Origin: Bryobacterales bacterium
Lineage (GTDB): Bacteria; Acidobacteriota; Terriglobia; Bryobacterales; Bryobacteraceae
Assembly (NCBI GenBank): GCA_020852175.1
Contig: JADZBH010000018.1
Coordinates: forward strand, 29,013 to 93,012
Length of the DNA stretch: 64,000 nt
Reading direction: 5' to 3'
The notes under the pieces were generated by a model that saw nothing but the letters and a program-made list of their open reading frames with translations, was not told where the DNA came from and did no database searches. This document shows positions 30,001 to 38,631 of the stretch, piece after piece (the stretch's first letter is position 1; every line of letters starts with the position of its first letter). Both the position numbers and the translations under genes were made by a program.

Positions 30001-30509
30001 CATTCGGCCACAAACGCCCGTTCGGCTCGGACATGAACCGGGTGCTGAACTGGTTCGTGGGCGGGTGGAACGTGAGCGGCGTCTTCCTGAAACAGAGCGG
30101 CATGCCGCTCCAGGTGACCCAGTCCGGCGGCGCGATCTGGGACGGCACGCAGCGGCCGAACCTGGTGGGCGACCCCAGCACCTCGGGGCGCATGCAGGAC
30201 CGTTTGAACGGCTACTTCAACCGGGCCGCTTTCACGCAACCGGCGCCTGACGTGCCGGGCAGCGCGCCGCGCGACCTGAACTACCGGGGTCCGGGCATCA
30301 GCACGCTGGACGCCGCGCTGCTCAAGAGCGTGAACATCCGTGAAGGCCATCGCATCGAAGTCCGGCTGGAGGCGACCAACGTCACCAACACGCCCATGTT
30401 TGGCGATCCGGCAAGTTCGTTCGGCGCCACCAACTTCGGCCAGATCACCGGCCTGCGCAGCGGCGTCGGCCCGCGCAACATGCAGTTTGGCTTGAAGTAT
30501 TACTTCTGA
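27063..30509 (+). CDS. TonB-dependent receptor with N-terminal carboxypeptidase-regulatory domain (Oar-like)
   Basis: Outer-membrane active transporter, 1148 aa. A signal peptide ([16 protein letters not shown]) is followed by a carboxypeptidase-regulatory/CNA-B-like domain at about 22-115 ([35 protein letters not shown]), a plug domain ([38 protein letters not shown]), and the beta-barrel ending in MQFGLKYYF, whose terminal Phe fits the outer-membrane insertion signal. GTG 27063 is chosen because GGGAGG lies 5 nt upstream; the open frame before it crosses the yjbQ gene. Substrate is unknown; acidobacteria have many such paralogues, usually linked to glycan or peptide uptake. Confidence 0.92.
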   Translation: [1148 protein letters not shown]

Positions 30510-30533
30510 TCCGCCACACGCGCCAGAAACCGG

Positions 30534-30565
30534 AGAGCCTCGCCCAAGGGCGGGGCTCTTTCTTA
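30534..30565 (+). terminator. Rho-independent terminator of the TonB receptor gene
   Basis: Stem AGAGCCTCGCCC / GGGCGGGGCTCT (one G-U pair, tight loop AA or CAAG) followed by TTTCTT. It lies 24 nt after the stop codon. Confidence 0.8.
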
Positions 30566-30588
30566 TGGCAGCGGGCCGCCATCCGTTC

Positions 30589-30594
30589 TACACT
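30589..30594 (+). promoter_or_regulatory. -10 element TACACT before the amidohydrolase gene
   Basis: TACACT with only 6 nt to the ATG at 30601; supports that ATG as start of a leaderless mRNA. Confidence 0.5.
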
Positions 30595-30600
30595 CACCGT

Positions 30601-31851
30601 ATGCATGTTCCCCGTCTTGCCGCCGCGGCCTTTGGGCTGCTCGCACTTCTCTCCGCGCAAACTCCTCAATATGACCTGCTGATCAAAGGCGGCACGGTCA
30701 TCGATCCCAAGAACAACCGCAACGCCGTGCTCGACGTCGCCATCGCCGGCGGCAAGATCGCCCGCGTGGCGGCGGACATCCCGGAGGCGCAGGCGCGCCG
30801 CGTGGCCAACGCCCGCGGCTACTACGTCACGCCCGGCCTCATCGACATTCACGCCCACGTCTACGCCGGCACAGGCGACAAGGTGCTGGCTGGCGACCAG
30901 AGCGTCTATCCCGACGGCTTCAGCTTCCGCACTGGCGTCACGACGCTGGTGGACGCCGGCACTTCCGGCGCCGTGAACTTCGCCGACTTCCGCGACCGCG
31001 TCATCGTGCGCGCCCAAACCCGCGTGCTGGCCATGTTGAACATCGTCGGCACCGGCATGGGTACGCTGCCGGAGAGCGATACCGGCGGCATGAGCGTCGA
31101 GAACACGATCCGCGTGGGCAAGGCCAACCCGGCGCTGGTGGTCGGCATCAAGACGGCTCACTATTCGCACAAGGACTGGACCGCCGTGGAGCGCGCCGTG
31201 AAGGCGGCCGAGGGGCTGAACGTGCCCGTGATGGTCGATTTCGGCAACAACCATCCGGAACGGCCCATCGGCACTTTGTTCATGGAAAAACTGCGGCCCG
31301 GCGATCTCTACACGCATTGCTTCAGCGGGCTGAGGGATGAGATGGTCGATGGCAAGTTGAATGCATCGATGCTCCAGGGCCGTCGGCGCGGCATTTTGTT
31401 CGATGTCGGCCACGGCGGCGGCAGTTTTTCATGGCATGTGGCCCATGCCGCCAAGGCGGCGGGCTTCTGGCCGGATACGATTTCCACAGACCTGCATACG
31501 GGTTCGATGAACGCCGGTATGAAGGACATGGCCACCACGATGTCGAAGATGCTTGTGCTCGGCATGCCGCTGGACAAGGTGATCGACGCCTCCACATGGG
31601 CCGCGGCCAAGGCCATCAAGCGCGCCGAACTCGGCCATCTCACGGAAGGCTCCGAGGCCGATGTAACGGTGCTCTCGGTGGACGCGGGCAAGTTCGGCTA
31701 TGTCGATAGTTTTGGTTCGCGCATGGACGGCAACAGGAAGATCACGGCGCAGCTTACCGTGCGCGCCGGCAGGGTGGTGTACGACCTGAACGGCATCTCC
31801 GCGCCCGACTGGACGACTGTGCCGGCACGCCGCCCGCGCCGCCCCCAGTAA
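30601..31851 (+). CDS. Exported amidohydrolase/deacetylase family metallohydrolase
   Basis: 416 aa, with a signal peptide (AAAAFGLLALLSAQ) and a metal-dependent TIM-barrel: LIKGGTVIDPKNNRNAVLDVAIAGGKI beta-sandwich start, metal ligands in LIDIHAHVYAGTG, likely carbamylated Lys in VVGIKTAHYSHKDW, a His in YTHCFSG, and an Asp in TISTDLHTG. The pattern TGVTTLVDAGTSGAVNFADFRDRVI resembles amidohydrolases acting on acylated hydroxy/amino acids (Atu3266-like); the substrate is not established. The start follows a terminator and a TANNNT box. Confidence 0.87.
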   Translation: MHVPRLAAAAFGLLALLSAQTPQYDLLIKGGTVIDPKNNRNAVLDVAIAGGKIARVAADIPEAQARRVANARGYYVTPGLIDIHAHVYAGTGDKVLAGDQSVYPDGFSFRTGVTTLVDAGTSGAVNFADFRDRVIVRAQTRVLAMLNIVGTGMGTLPESDTGGMSVENTIRVGKANPALVVGIKTAHYSHKDWTAVERAVKAAEGLNVPVMVDFGNNHPERPIGTLFMEKLRPGDLYTHCFSGLRDEMVDGKLNASMLQGRRRGILFDVGHGGGSFSWHVAHAAKAAGFWPDTISTDLHTGSMNAGMKDMATTMSKMLVLGMPLDKVIDASTWAAAKAIKRAELGHLTEGSEADVTVLSVDAGKFGYVDSFGSRMDGNRKITAQLTVRAGRVVYDLNGISAPDWTTVPARRPRRPQ

Positions 31852-31887
31852 ACGCCGCGGGTCCACCCGTCCGTGCAGCCTCCGGGA

Positions 31888-31893
31888 TAGCAT
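31888..31893 (+). promoter_or_regulatory. -10 element TAGCAT before arsM
   Basis: TAGCAT, 10 nt before ATG 31904. The earlier in-frame ATG at 31892 overlaps this hexamer, so 31904 is the more consistent start. Confidence 0.4.
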
Positions 31894-31903
31894 GGGAATA
31901 GCC

Positions 31904-32725
31904 ATGGAATCGAGTGTGAAGGCAACCGTACGCGAGCGCTACGGCGAGGCGGCCCGGAAGGTATTGGAGAACGTCCAGACCGGCGGCTGCTGCGGTTCCG
32001 CCGGGTCCGCGCCGCTGGGCGCGCACGATCCCATCACGGCCAATCTGTACGATGCCGGGCAGGCCGGACAGATTCCGGAAGCGGCGATGCTGGCCTCGCT
32101 TGGCTGTGGCAATCCGACGGCTCTGGCCGAGTTGCGGCCCGGCGAGACTGTGCTCGACCTCGGCTCCGGCGGCGGAATCGACGTGTTGCTGTCGGCCCGG
32201 CGCGTGGGGCCCGAAGGCAAGGCGTATGGCCTCGACATGACCGACGAAATGCTGGCCCTGGCTCACGAAAACAAGGCCAAGTCCGGGCTCTCCAACGTCG
32301 AATTTCTCAAGGGGGAAATTGAACGGATTCCGCTGCCGGACGGTTCGGTGGATGTGATTCTCTCCAACTGCGTGATCAACCTTTCGGCGGACAAGGACCG
32401 GGTGTTGCGGGAAGCCTTCCGCGTGCTGAAGCCGGGAGGCCGGCTCGCCGTTTCCGACGTGGTGACGCGTGGCGCCATCCCGCCGGATATCCGGCGCAGC
32501 GTGGAACTCTGGGTGGGGTGCATCGCCGGTGCATTGGACGAAAGCGAGTACCTCGGCAAGTTGGCCGCGGCCGGCTTCGCCGATGTTTCGATTGAGCCGA
32601 CGCGCGTGTACAAAGTGGAGGACGCGTGTGCCTTCCTTGCCGGACAGGGGATCGACGCCGATGCCATCGCGCCGCTGGTGGACGGCAAGTTCTACAGCGG
32701 CTTCATCCGCGCCCGCAAGCCTTAG
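31904..32725 (+). CDS. arsM: Arsenite S-adenosylmethionine methyltransferase ArsM
   Basis: Methylates As(III) to mono-/di-/trimethylarsenicals using SAM. The SAM site is [35 protein letters not shown]. The arsenic-binding cysteines are present: an N-terminal CC pair (TGGCCGSAG), [10 protein letters not shown] and [11 protein letters not shown]. 273 aa from ATG 31904, or 277 from 31892. No arsR or other ars genes are adjacent. Confidence 0.93.
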   Translation: MESSVKATVRERYGEAARKVLENVQTGGCCGSAGSAPLGAHDPITANLYDAGQAGQIPEAAMLASLGCGNPTALAELRPGETVLDLGSGGGIDVLLSARRVGPEGKAYGLDMTDEMLALAHENKAKSGLSNVEFLKGEIERIPLPDGSVDVILSNCVINLSADKDRVLREAFRVLKPGGRLAVSDVVTRGAIPPDIRRSVELWVGCIAGALDESEYLGKLAAAGFADVSIEPTRVYKVEDACAFLAGQGIDADAIAPLVDGKFYSGFIRARKP

Positions 32726-32755
32726 GCGCGCCCCCGCGCCGCCGGGCGATGCGGA

Positions 32756-32761
32756 TACAAT
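32756..32761 (+). promoter_or_regulatory. -10 element TACAAT before the sulfatase gene
   Basis: TACAAT 9 nt before the sulfatase ATG; predicts a near-leaderless transcript. Confidence 0.55.
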
Positions 32762-32770
32762 GCTGGCGTC

Positions 32771-34066
32771 ATGCTTCGCCGCACCTTTCTGCAAGCCGCG
32801 CCCCTGGCCGCCGCTCAAGGCGCCAGACGCCCGCCCAACATCGTCTTCTTCCTTTCCGACGACATGGGGTACGGCGATCTGGGCTGCTACGGCTCGCGCG
32901 AGATCCGGACGCCGCACATCGACCGGCTGGCCCGGCAGGGCGTGCGCTTCACCTCGGCCTATGCCAACGGTCCGGTGTGCACGCCCACGCGCACGGCGTT
33001 TCTAACAGGACGTTACCAGCAGCGCTTCGGACCGGCGCTGGAATGGGCGTTCGGGCCGGCCAACAACAAGACGGCCGGGTTGCGGCCCGAGGACAGCGTA
33101 CTGCCTCGGGGGCTGCGGCCCCTTGGGTATAAGAGCGCCTGCATCGGCAAGTGGCACGTCGGTTGGAGCCCGCAATTCCGTCCGCCCGCGCATGGCTTCG
33201 ATGAGTCGTTCGGCATCCTGCTGGGCAACGCCGACATGTACTCGCACAAGTACCACGACGGTTCCGGCGATTTGTGGGAGAACGGCGAGCCGGTGCGGCG
33301 CGAAGGCTACCTGACGGAGTTGATCGCCGGCAAAGCCGTCTCCTTTGTCGAACGCCACGCGGGTTCGCCATTCTTTCTTTATGTGCCATTCAACGCAGTA
33401 CACTGGCCGTTTCAATCGCCAGGCCGCCCCGCCGATATCCGCACGCCGCAAAACTGGCGCGACGGAGAGCGGGCCGATTATGTGCGTATGACCGAGGCGA
33501 TGGACGCCGCGGTGGGCCGCGTGATGGACGCGCTGGCACGCAAGGGCCTGGACCGCGACACGCTGGTGATCTTCACCAACGACAATGGCGGCGAGCGTCT
33601 TTCCGACAGCGGTCCTTTGTTTCATGTGAAGGGCACGGTGTTTGAAGGCGGAATCCGGGTGCCCGCCATCGCCCGCTGGCCCGGCAGGATTCCCGCCGGC
33701 CGCGCCACGGCGCAGCAGGCGATCACGATGGATTTCACGGCCACCATACTGGCCGCCGCCGGAGCCGCCGCGCCCGCGGGCATCACCCTGGACGGCGAAG
33801 ACCTGATGCCCGTGCTGGCCGGTCGCGCGCCCGTGCATGAGCGCTCATTCTTCTGGCGGGTGCGCCAGCCGGGACGCCATCAGTTGGCCGTGCGGCGCGG
33901 GCGTTGGAAGTATATCGACGACAACACGGGAAACCGGGGGTTCCCCGAGCTGCTCTTCGACATCGAGGCCGACCCGGGCGAACGCCGCAACCTCTATTAC
34001 CGCCATCAGGACATCGCCCGTTCGTTGCGGGCCGAGGCATTGCGCTGGGAGGCTTCGGTATCCTAA
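32771..34066 (+). CDS. Exported sulfatase (formylglycine-dependent)
   Basis: 431-aa arylsulfatase-type hydrolase. The N-terminus MLRRTFLQAAPLAAAQ resembles a short Tat signal. Metal site residues are in FFLSDDMGYGDLGCYG, and the sulfatase signature GPVCTPTRTAFLTGRYQQR contains Cys70, the residue converted to formylglycine (CxPxR). KSACIGKWHVG and IFTNDNGGE are further family motifs. No maturation enzyme is nearby. The next gene starts 5 nt after its stop, suggesting cotranscription with DUF885. Confidence 0.93.
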   Translation: MLRRTFLQAAPLAAAQGARRPPNIVFFLSDDMGYGDLGCYGSREIRTPHIDRLARQGVRFTSAYANGPVCTPTRTAFLTGRYQQRFGPALEWAFGPANNKTAGLRPEDSVLPRGLRPLGYKSACIGKWHVGWSPQFRPPAHGFDESFGILLGNADMYSHKYHDGSGDLWENGEPVRREGYLTELIAGKAVSFVERHAGSPFFLYVPFNAVHWPFQSPGRPADIRTPQNWRDGERADYVRMTEAMDAAVGRVMDALARKGLDRDTLVIFTNDNGGERLSDSGPLFHVKGTVFEGGIRVPAIARWPGRIPAGRATAQQAITMDFTATILAAAGAAAPAGITLDGEDLMPVLAGRAPVHERSFFWRVRQPGRHQLAVRRGRWKYIDDNTGNRGFPELLFDIEADPGERRNLYYRHQDIARSLRAEALRWEASVS

Positions 34067-34071
34067 CGGCC

Positions 34072-35811
34072 ATGTGCCGTTTCTTGCTTGTTCTTGCGTG
34101 CCTGCCGCTGCTGGCTCAAAATCCGGTGGCGGAATTAAACAGCCTTTATCGCGAGTATTACGAGTTCAGACTGCGGGAGTTCCCCGAGAGCGCCACGAGC
34201 GCGGGCCGCACGGAGTACAACGGCCGCTGGACCGACTGGTCTCCCGCCGCCGCCGAACGGCGCCGCGCCTCCTACCGCGTCTTCCTCGAGCGCGCCGGAC
34301 GTCACACGACGGCTGCGCTGCCGGCTGGAGAGCGCCTGAACCACCGGCTGTTCATCGACACGCTCGAACGTGAGTTGTCGACCTTCGACCTCGACTCTTA
34401 CTACATGGCGGCCAGCCACTATGGCGGCGTCATTCGCGGCGTTCCGTCGGCTTTCGAATCCGCGCCCTCGCGGACCGTCAAGGATTTTGAAGACCGCATC
34501 GCACGGCTGGAAGCCGCGCCGGCGCTGATGGATGGCATGATCGCGGCGGCCCAGGAGGGACTGCGGCGGAAGTTGCAGATGCCTCGCCGCAGCGTGGAAC
34601 TGGCCGCGGGCATCTATGCGTCGCAGGCCGAATCCGACCTCGCGCGCGCTCCGATGTTGAAGGCGTTTCGCGAGATGCCCGCGTCGATTCCCGAAGCCGG
34701 CCGCGCCCGGCTGCGCGTCCGCGCGGAACGGGCTTACCGGGAATCCTACCTGCCCGCCTGGCGCAAATTCGCCGGTTATCTGCGTGACACCTACTCGCCG
34801 GCCACGCGTACCACGCTTGGCATGAGCGGCAACTACAATGGCGCCGAACTTTACCAGGCCCTCATCCGCGAGCATACGACCACCAAGCTCAGCGCACGCG
34901 AAATCCACGAGACCGGACTGCGTGAAATGGAGCGTCTGCAAAAGGCGATGGCGGAGATCCGGCGATCGGCGGGTTTCACCGGATCGGCGGCGGAATTCGA
35001 GGCCAAGGTACTGACAGCGCCCGGACTTCGCTTCCACGGCGAGGCGGAGATTCTCGCCCATGGCCGCGACATCGCCAAACGGATCGACCCGCTGTTGCCT
35101 AATCTGTTCCGGAAGCTTCCGCGCATGCCGTACGGGGTGGAGGCGATTCCCCAGGCCGTGGCGCGGACAATGGCGCCGCACTACCGGCCGCCCGCATTGG
35201 ACGGCTCGCGCGCGGGCTACTTCTTCTTGCGCACGGTGGATCCGGAGAGCCAGTCGCGGTGTTGCATGTCGTCGCTCATTCTGCACGAAGCCGTACCCGG
35301 CCACCACCTGCAAGTCGCCTTGGCGCGGGAAATGGAAAACGTGCCAGATTTCCGCAAGATTGCCGGATATACGGCCTATAGCGAGGGCTGGGGCCTCTAT
35401 GCCGAATCGCTGGGCGATGAACTGGGAGTGTACGGCAGCCCTTTGGAACGCTATGGCCGCTACCAGACCGAGATCATGCGCGCCGCGCGTCTCGTGGTGG
35501 ACACCGGCGTGCATGCGCTGGGATGGACGCGCGAGCAGATGATCGCCGCCATGCAGCCAGCCAAGGGCGGCTGGATGAACGACGATTTCATTGCCAGCGA
35601 AGTGGACCGCTACATCGCCATGCCCGGGCAGGCGCTCGCCTACAAGATCGGCGGACTGCGCATCGAGGCATTGCGGCGGAAGGCGGAACAGGCGTTGGGC
35701 TCGCGGTTCGACGTGCGCGAATTCCACGACGTGGTGCTGCGCAACGGCGCATTGCCGCTGGATATTCTGGAGGAAGAGGTGGACAACTGGATCGCGGCCA
35801 AGGGGCGTTAG
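34072..35811 (+). CDS. Exported DUF885 family protein (putative metallopeptidase)
   Basis: 579-aa protein with a signal peptide (FLLVLACLPLLAQ). DUF885 members are zinc-peptidase-like; the hallmark here is LHEAVPGHHLQVAL, an HExxxGH-type motif, followed by YSEGWGLYAESLGDELGVY and a helical scaffold. The activity of most members is unproven. It starts 5 nt after the sulfatase stop; a TATCCT hexamer 7 nt upstream of the ATG overlaps the sulfatase stop and may be fortuitous. Confidence 0.88.
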   Translation: MCRFLLVLACLPLLAQNPVAELNSLYREYYEFRLREFPESATSAGRTEYNGRWTDWSPAAAERRRASYRVFLERAGRHTTAALPAGERLNHRLFIDTLERELSTFDLDSYYMAASHYGGVIRGVPSAFESAPSRTVKDFEDRIARLEAAPALMDGMIAAAQEGLRRKLQMPRRSVELAAGIYASQAESDLARAPMLKAFREMPASIPEAGRARLRVRAERAYRESYLPAWRKFAGYLRDTYSPATRTTLGMSGNYNGAELYQALIREHTTTKLSAREIHETGLREMERLQKAMAEIRRSAGFTGSAAEFEAKVLTAPGLRFHGEAEILAHGRDIAKRIDPLLPNLFRKLPRMPYGVEAIPQAVARTMAPHYRPPALDGSRAGYFFLRTVDPESQSRCCMSSLILHEAVPGHHLQVALAREMENVPDFRKIAGYTAYSEGWGLYAESLGDELGVYGSPLERYGRYQTEIMRAARLVVDTGVHALGWTREQMIAAMQPAKGGWMNDDFIASEVDRYIAMPGQALAYKIGGLRIEALRRKAEQALGSRFDVREFHDVVLRNGALPLDILEEEVDNWIAAKGR

Positions 35812-35954
35812 GATTGGCTTGCAGTATTGTGCTCCATGGAACACCGCTCATCCGGCGTCTTCCAGCACGCGCTTGGGCCCCATCGCCAGCCTCCCCTGAG
35901 GCAGCGTAGCTTGCTCCCAAGCCCGCCCCCATCGCGTCCGGCGCGCCGTCGCGC

Positions 35955-35960
35955 TAAGAT
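35955..35960 (+). promoter_or_regulatory. -10 element TAAGAT before the aldo/keto reductase gene
   Basis: TAAGAT, 8 nt before the ATG at 35969. Confidence 0.45.
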
Positions 35961-35968
35961 ATCCGGTC

Positions 35969-36943
35969 ATGAGCTTCACGCGACGCAACTTCCTTGAATC
36001 GGCGGCGCTCGCCGCGTCCGCCCGGACACTGCTGGCCGAGGAACTGGACAAGAAGTCGGGGCTTCCTACGCGCGTGCTGGGGAAGACGGGCGCGCGAGTC
36101 ACATGCGTGGCCTTCGGCTGCGGCAGCCGCCTGCTTTCCTACTCCGAGGAGGACGCGCAGAAGGCGCTGGCCCGGGGCATGGAGTTGGGCATCCGCTATC
36201 TCGATACGGCCTACAGTTATGGCAACGGCAGAAGCGAAGAGCGCGTCGGCAAGGCCATCGCGGGCAAGCGGAAGCAGTTGTGGATCGCCACGAAGATTCC
36301 CGACCGCACCTACGACGCCTTCATGCGCACGTTTGAAGCCAGCCTGAAGCGCGTGGGCGTCGATCATTTCGACCTGGTGCACATCCACAGTCTGGCCAAG
36401 GAAGACGACCTGGCCGCCATCGAAGCGGCCGATGGCTGTCTAAAGGCGCTCTATAAGATTCGTGAACAGAAAATGGCTCGATTCATCGGCGTCACCAGCC
36501 ACACCGACCCGGTGACGCTGGCCGCGGCGTTGTCGCGCCACGACTTCGACTGCACGCAAATGGCGCTGAACGCGGCCATGGCGGGCATGACCAACGGCCG
36601 GGGCGGCATGATCATGAATCCCGAACTGCAAACCAGCTTCGAACAGACCGCGCTGCCCGTGGCGTTGAAGAAAAAGATGGGCGTGCTGGCGATGAAGATC
36701 TTCGCCCAGGAACGGCTGGTGGGCAAGGCGCCTGTTGAAGGCCTTCTGCGCTATTCGATGTCGCTGCCCGTGGCCGCCACGGTATTGGGGATGCCGAAAT
36801 TCGAGCACATCGAGGAGAACGTGAGGCTGGCCCGGTCGTTCTCGCCGCTTTCCAAGCCCGGCATGAAGGAGATGAGCGACCAGTTGAGCCTCCAACACAA
36901 GGCTTCGCTGGACCGGTTTTTCGAGAACCATACCGACGCCTGA
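35969..36943 (+). CDS. Aldo/keto reductase with Tat-type signal
   Basis: 324-aa oxidoreductase. N-terminal SFTRRNFLESAALAASART is a twin-arginine signal, so export in folded form with bound cofactor is likely. The AKR tetrad is visible: Asp and Tyr in RYLDTAYSYGNGRSEERVGKA, Lys in WIATKIPDR and His in LVHIHSL. The C-terminal NAD(P) region (LLRYSMSLPVAATVLGMPKFEHIEENV) is intact. Substrate unknown. Confidence 0.9.
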   Translation: MSFTRRNFLESAALAASARTLLAEELDKKSGLPTRVLGKTGARVTCVAFGCGSRLLSYSEEDAQKALARGMELGIRYLDTAYSYGNGRSEERVGKAIAGKRKQLWIATKIPDRTYDAFMRTFEASLKRVGVDHFDLVHIHSLAKEDDLAAIEAADGCLKALYKIREQKMARFIGVTSHTDPVTLAAALSRHDFDCTQMALNAAMAGMTNGRGGMIMNPELQTSFEQTALPVALKKKMGVLAMKIFAQERLVGKAPVEGLLRYSMSLPVAATVLGMPKFEHIEENVRLARSFSPLSKPGMKEMSDQLSLQHKASLDRFFENHTDA

Positions 36944-36984
36944 CGGCGGCGCCTCCCCGGAGGGGTGCGATGGCCGGGAATGGG

Positions 36985-36990
36985 TATAAT
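36985..36990 (+). promoter_or_regulatory. -10 element TATAAT before the small lipoprotein gene
   Basis: Perfect TATAAT, 9 nt before ATG 37000. It excludes the upstream in-frame ATG at 36970 as the natural start. Confidence 0.6.
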
Positions 36991-36999
36991 TGCCCTGTA

Positions 37000-37443
37000 A
37001 TGCGACGATTCGCCACCTGCGCCCTAGCCGCGCTCCTACTTGCCTCCTGCTCGAAGAACATCGAGAACAAGGATGCCGTCCGCCAGGGTGTCGTGGACCA
37101 CCTGAAGGCGAGGAAGAATCTCGACCTCGACCTGTCTTCCATGCAACTCGAAGTTACTTCGGTGATCTTCCGCGACAAGGAGGCCGACGCGACGGTAAGT
37201 TTCGTTCCCAAGGGCGCCGCTCCTTCGCAAGGCATGTCGATGAAGTACACGCTGGTTCGCGAGGGCGGATCCTGGAAGGTGAAGCAGAAGTCGGAAACGA
37301 CGAATAATCCCCATTCGGGAGGCGCCGTGACCAACCCGCACGAAGGTGGCATGGGAACCGTCCCGCCGCCAGGGACCGGTGGCGGAGCCGAACTGCCCCC
37401 CGGCCATCCGCCCATGCCGTCCACGGGAGGCGGGAAGAAGTGA
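37000..37443 (+). CDS. Small lipoprotein of unknown function
   Basis: 147-aa protein: signal MRRFATCALAALLLASC with a lipobox LASC, then a small alpha/beta domain (AVRQGVVDHLKARKNLDLDLSSMQLEVTSVIFRDKEADATVSFVPKG and KYTLVREGGSWKVKQK) like many short periplasmic DUF domains, and a Gly/Pro-rich C-terminal tail. The stop codon overlaps the GTG start of the next gene, so they are coupled. Confidence 0.8.
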   Translation: MRRFATCALAALLLASCSKNIENKDAVRQGVVDHLKARKNLDLDLSSMQLEVTSVIFRDKEADATVSFVPKGAAPSQGMSMKYTLVREGGSWKVKQKSETTNNPHSGGAVTNPHEGGMGTVPPPGTGGGAELPPGHPPMPSTGGGKK

Positions 37444-38609
37444 AGCCGGTCGCCATCCTCGGCGGCGGGCCGGCCGGGGCGACCTGTGCCGAAAGGCTGG
37501 CCGCCGCCGGAATGAAGGCGATCCTCCTGGACGAGAAACTCGCCTGGGAAAAGCCCTGCGGAGGCGGCATCACGCATAAGGCGTATTTGAAGTATCCGTA
37601 TCTGATTGAAAACGACGCGCCGAAGCAGTACATCACGAACACGGTTCTCAAGGCCCCCAAGGCCGGCGACGCCAGTCTGAACATGGCCCAGCCGCTGTTG
37701 ATTTATTCGCGTGTCGATCTGAACGCCATGTTGCTGCGGCGGGCCGAACGGGCGGGCGCGCAAGTGGAAAAGACACGCGTGCAGGATATTGAACGCACCG
37801 GTGACGGCTGGCGCATCCGCACGCAGGCAGGTTCGCTAGAGGCCTCCTATTGCGTGGTGGCCACCGGGGCGCGGAATCCCCTGCGGCAGGTGGGCACGTC
37901 CTTCGCCGCCGCCGATACCATGTGCGCCCTGGGTTATTATGTGCCGGGCCAGCACGACCGCATCGACATCCAGTTTCTGCCGCGTCTTGAGGGTTACATC
38001 TGGGTTTTTCCCCGCTGCGGACATCTCTCCGTCGGCATCTGCGGCAAGGGCGCGGCCACGCCGGTTCTCCGGAAGTGGCTGGAGGAGTGGATGACCCGGA
38101 ACGGATATCCGTGGAAGGGGCAGCGCTTTTACGCGCACGTGATTCCCGCGCTTCGCTCCCAGTCGCTGCTGGACAACCGGGTGTCGGGCGATGGCTGGAT
38201 GGCCGTGGGCGACGCCGCCGGACTGGTGGATCCGGTCACGGGCGAGGGCATCTATTACGCGATCCGTTCGGGCGATCTCGCCAGCCGGATCGTGCTCGAC
38301 GACTCGCACGCCCCCGAAGCCAAGCCGGAAGCCTACCGCAAGCTGCTGCGCGCCGACTTCATGGACGATCTCTACATCGCCAGCCTGCTTAGCCACCGTT
38401 TCTACACGGGCAAATTCTTCTTCGGCCAAGTGACCGACCGCATGGTGCAGTTCGTGCGCCGCAGCGAGACATTCCGCCACCTGGTGAGCGACCTTTTCAG
38501 CGGCGTGCAACCCTACACCGGCCTGCGCGAGCGCGTGTGGAGCAACTTCCGCCGCAGCGGATGGGACCGGGTTTTTCCGCAGGAACAGATCGTGCCGCAG
38601 GAGCCCTAG
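37440..38609 (+). CDS. Geranylgeranyl-reductase-like FAD-dependent oxidoreductase
   Basis: 389-aa flavoprotein. FAD-binding start [41 protein letters not shown] includes the PCGGGI motif typical of geranylgeranyl reductase family proteins; [22 protein letters not shown] is the second FAD motif. Family members reduce isoprenoid double bonds or hydroxylate aromatic rings; the substrate here is unknown. The GTG start overlaps the lipoprotein stop (GTGA). hemL follows 22 nt later. Confidence 0.88.
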   Translation: MKPVAILGGGPAGATCAERLAAAGMKAILLDEKLAWEKPCGGGITHKAYLKYPYLIENDAPKQYITNTVLKAPKAGDASLNMAQPLLIYSRVDLNAMLLRRAERAGAQVEKTRVQDIERTGDGWRIRTQAGSLEASYCVVATGARNPLRQVGTSFAAADTMCALGYYVPGQHDRIDIQFLPRLEGYIWVFPRCGHLSVGICGKGAATPVLRKWLEEWMTRNGYPWKGQRFYAHVIPALRSQSLLDNRVSGDGWMAVGDAAGLVDPVTGEGIYYAIRSGDLASRIVLDDSHAPEAKPEAYRKLLRADFMDDLYIASLLSHRFYTGKFFFGQVTDRMVQFVRRSETFRHLVSDLFSGVQPYTGLRERVWSNFRRSGWDRVFPQEQIVPQEP

Positions 38610-38631
38610 GCGCCGCGGTCCGCACCCTCTC

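Noticed and set aside
27039..30350. A 1103-codon open frame antisense to the TonB receptor gene
   Set aside because: Its translation is monotonous in Arg, His, Val, Ala and Gln with no domain pattern; it is a shadow caused by high GC at third codon positions of the real gene.
34059..34064. TATCCT as a separate promoter for the DUF885 gene
   Set aside because: It overlaps the end of the sulfatase gene, and the 5-nt gap suggests cotranscription; not counted among the supported hexamers.
36970..36999. ATG-containing extension of the small lipoprotein gene to 36970
   Set aside because: The extension spans the TATAAT element and would bury the lipoprotein signal peptide.
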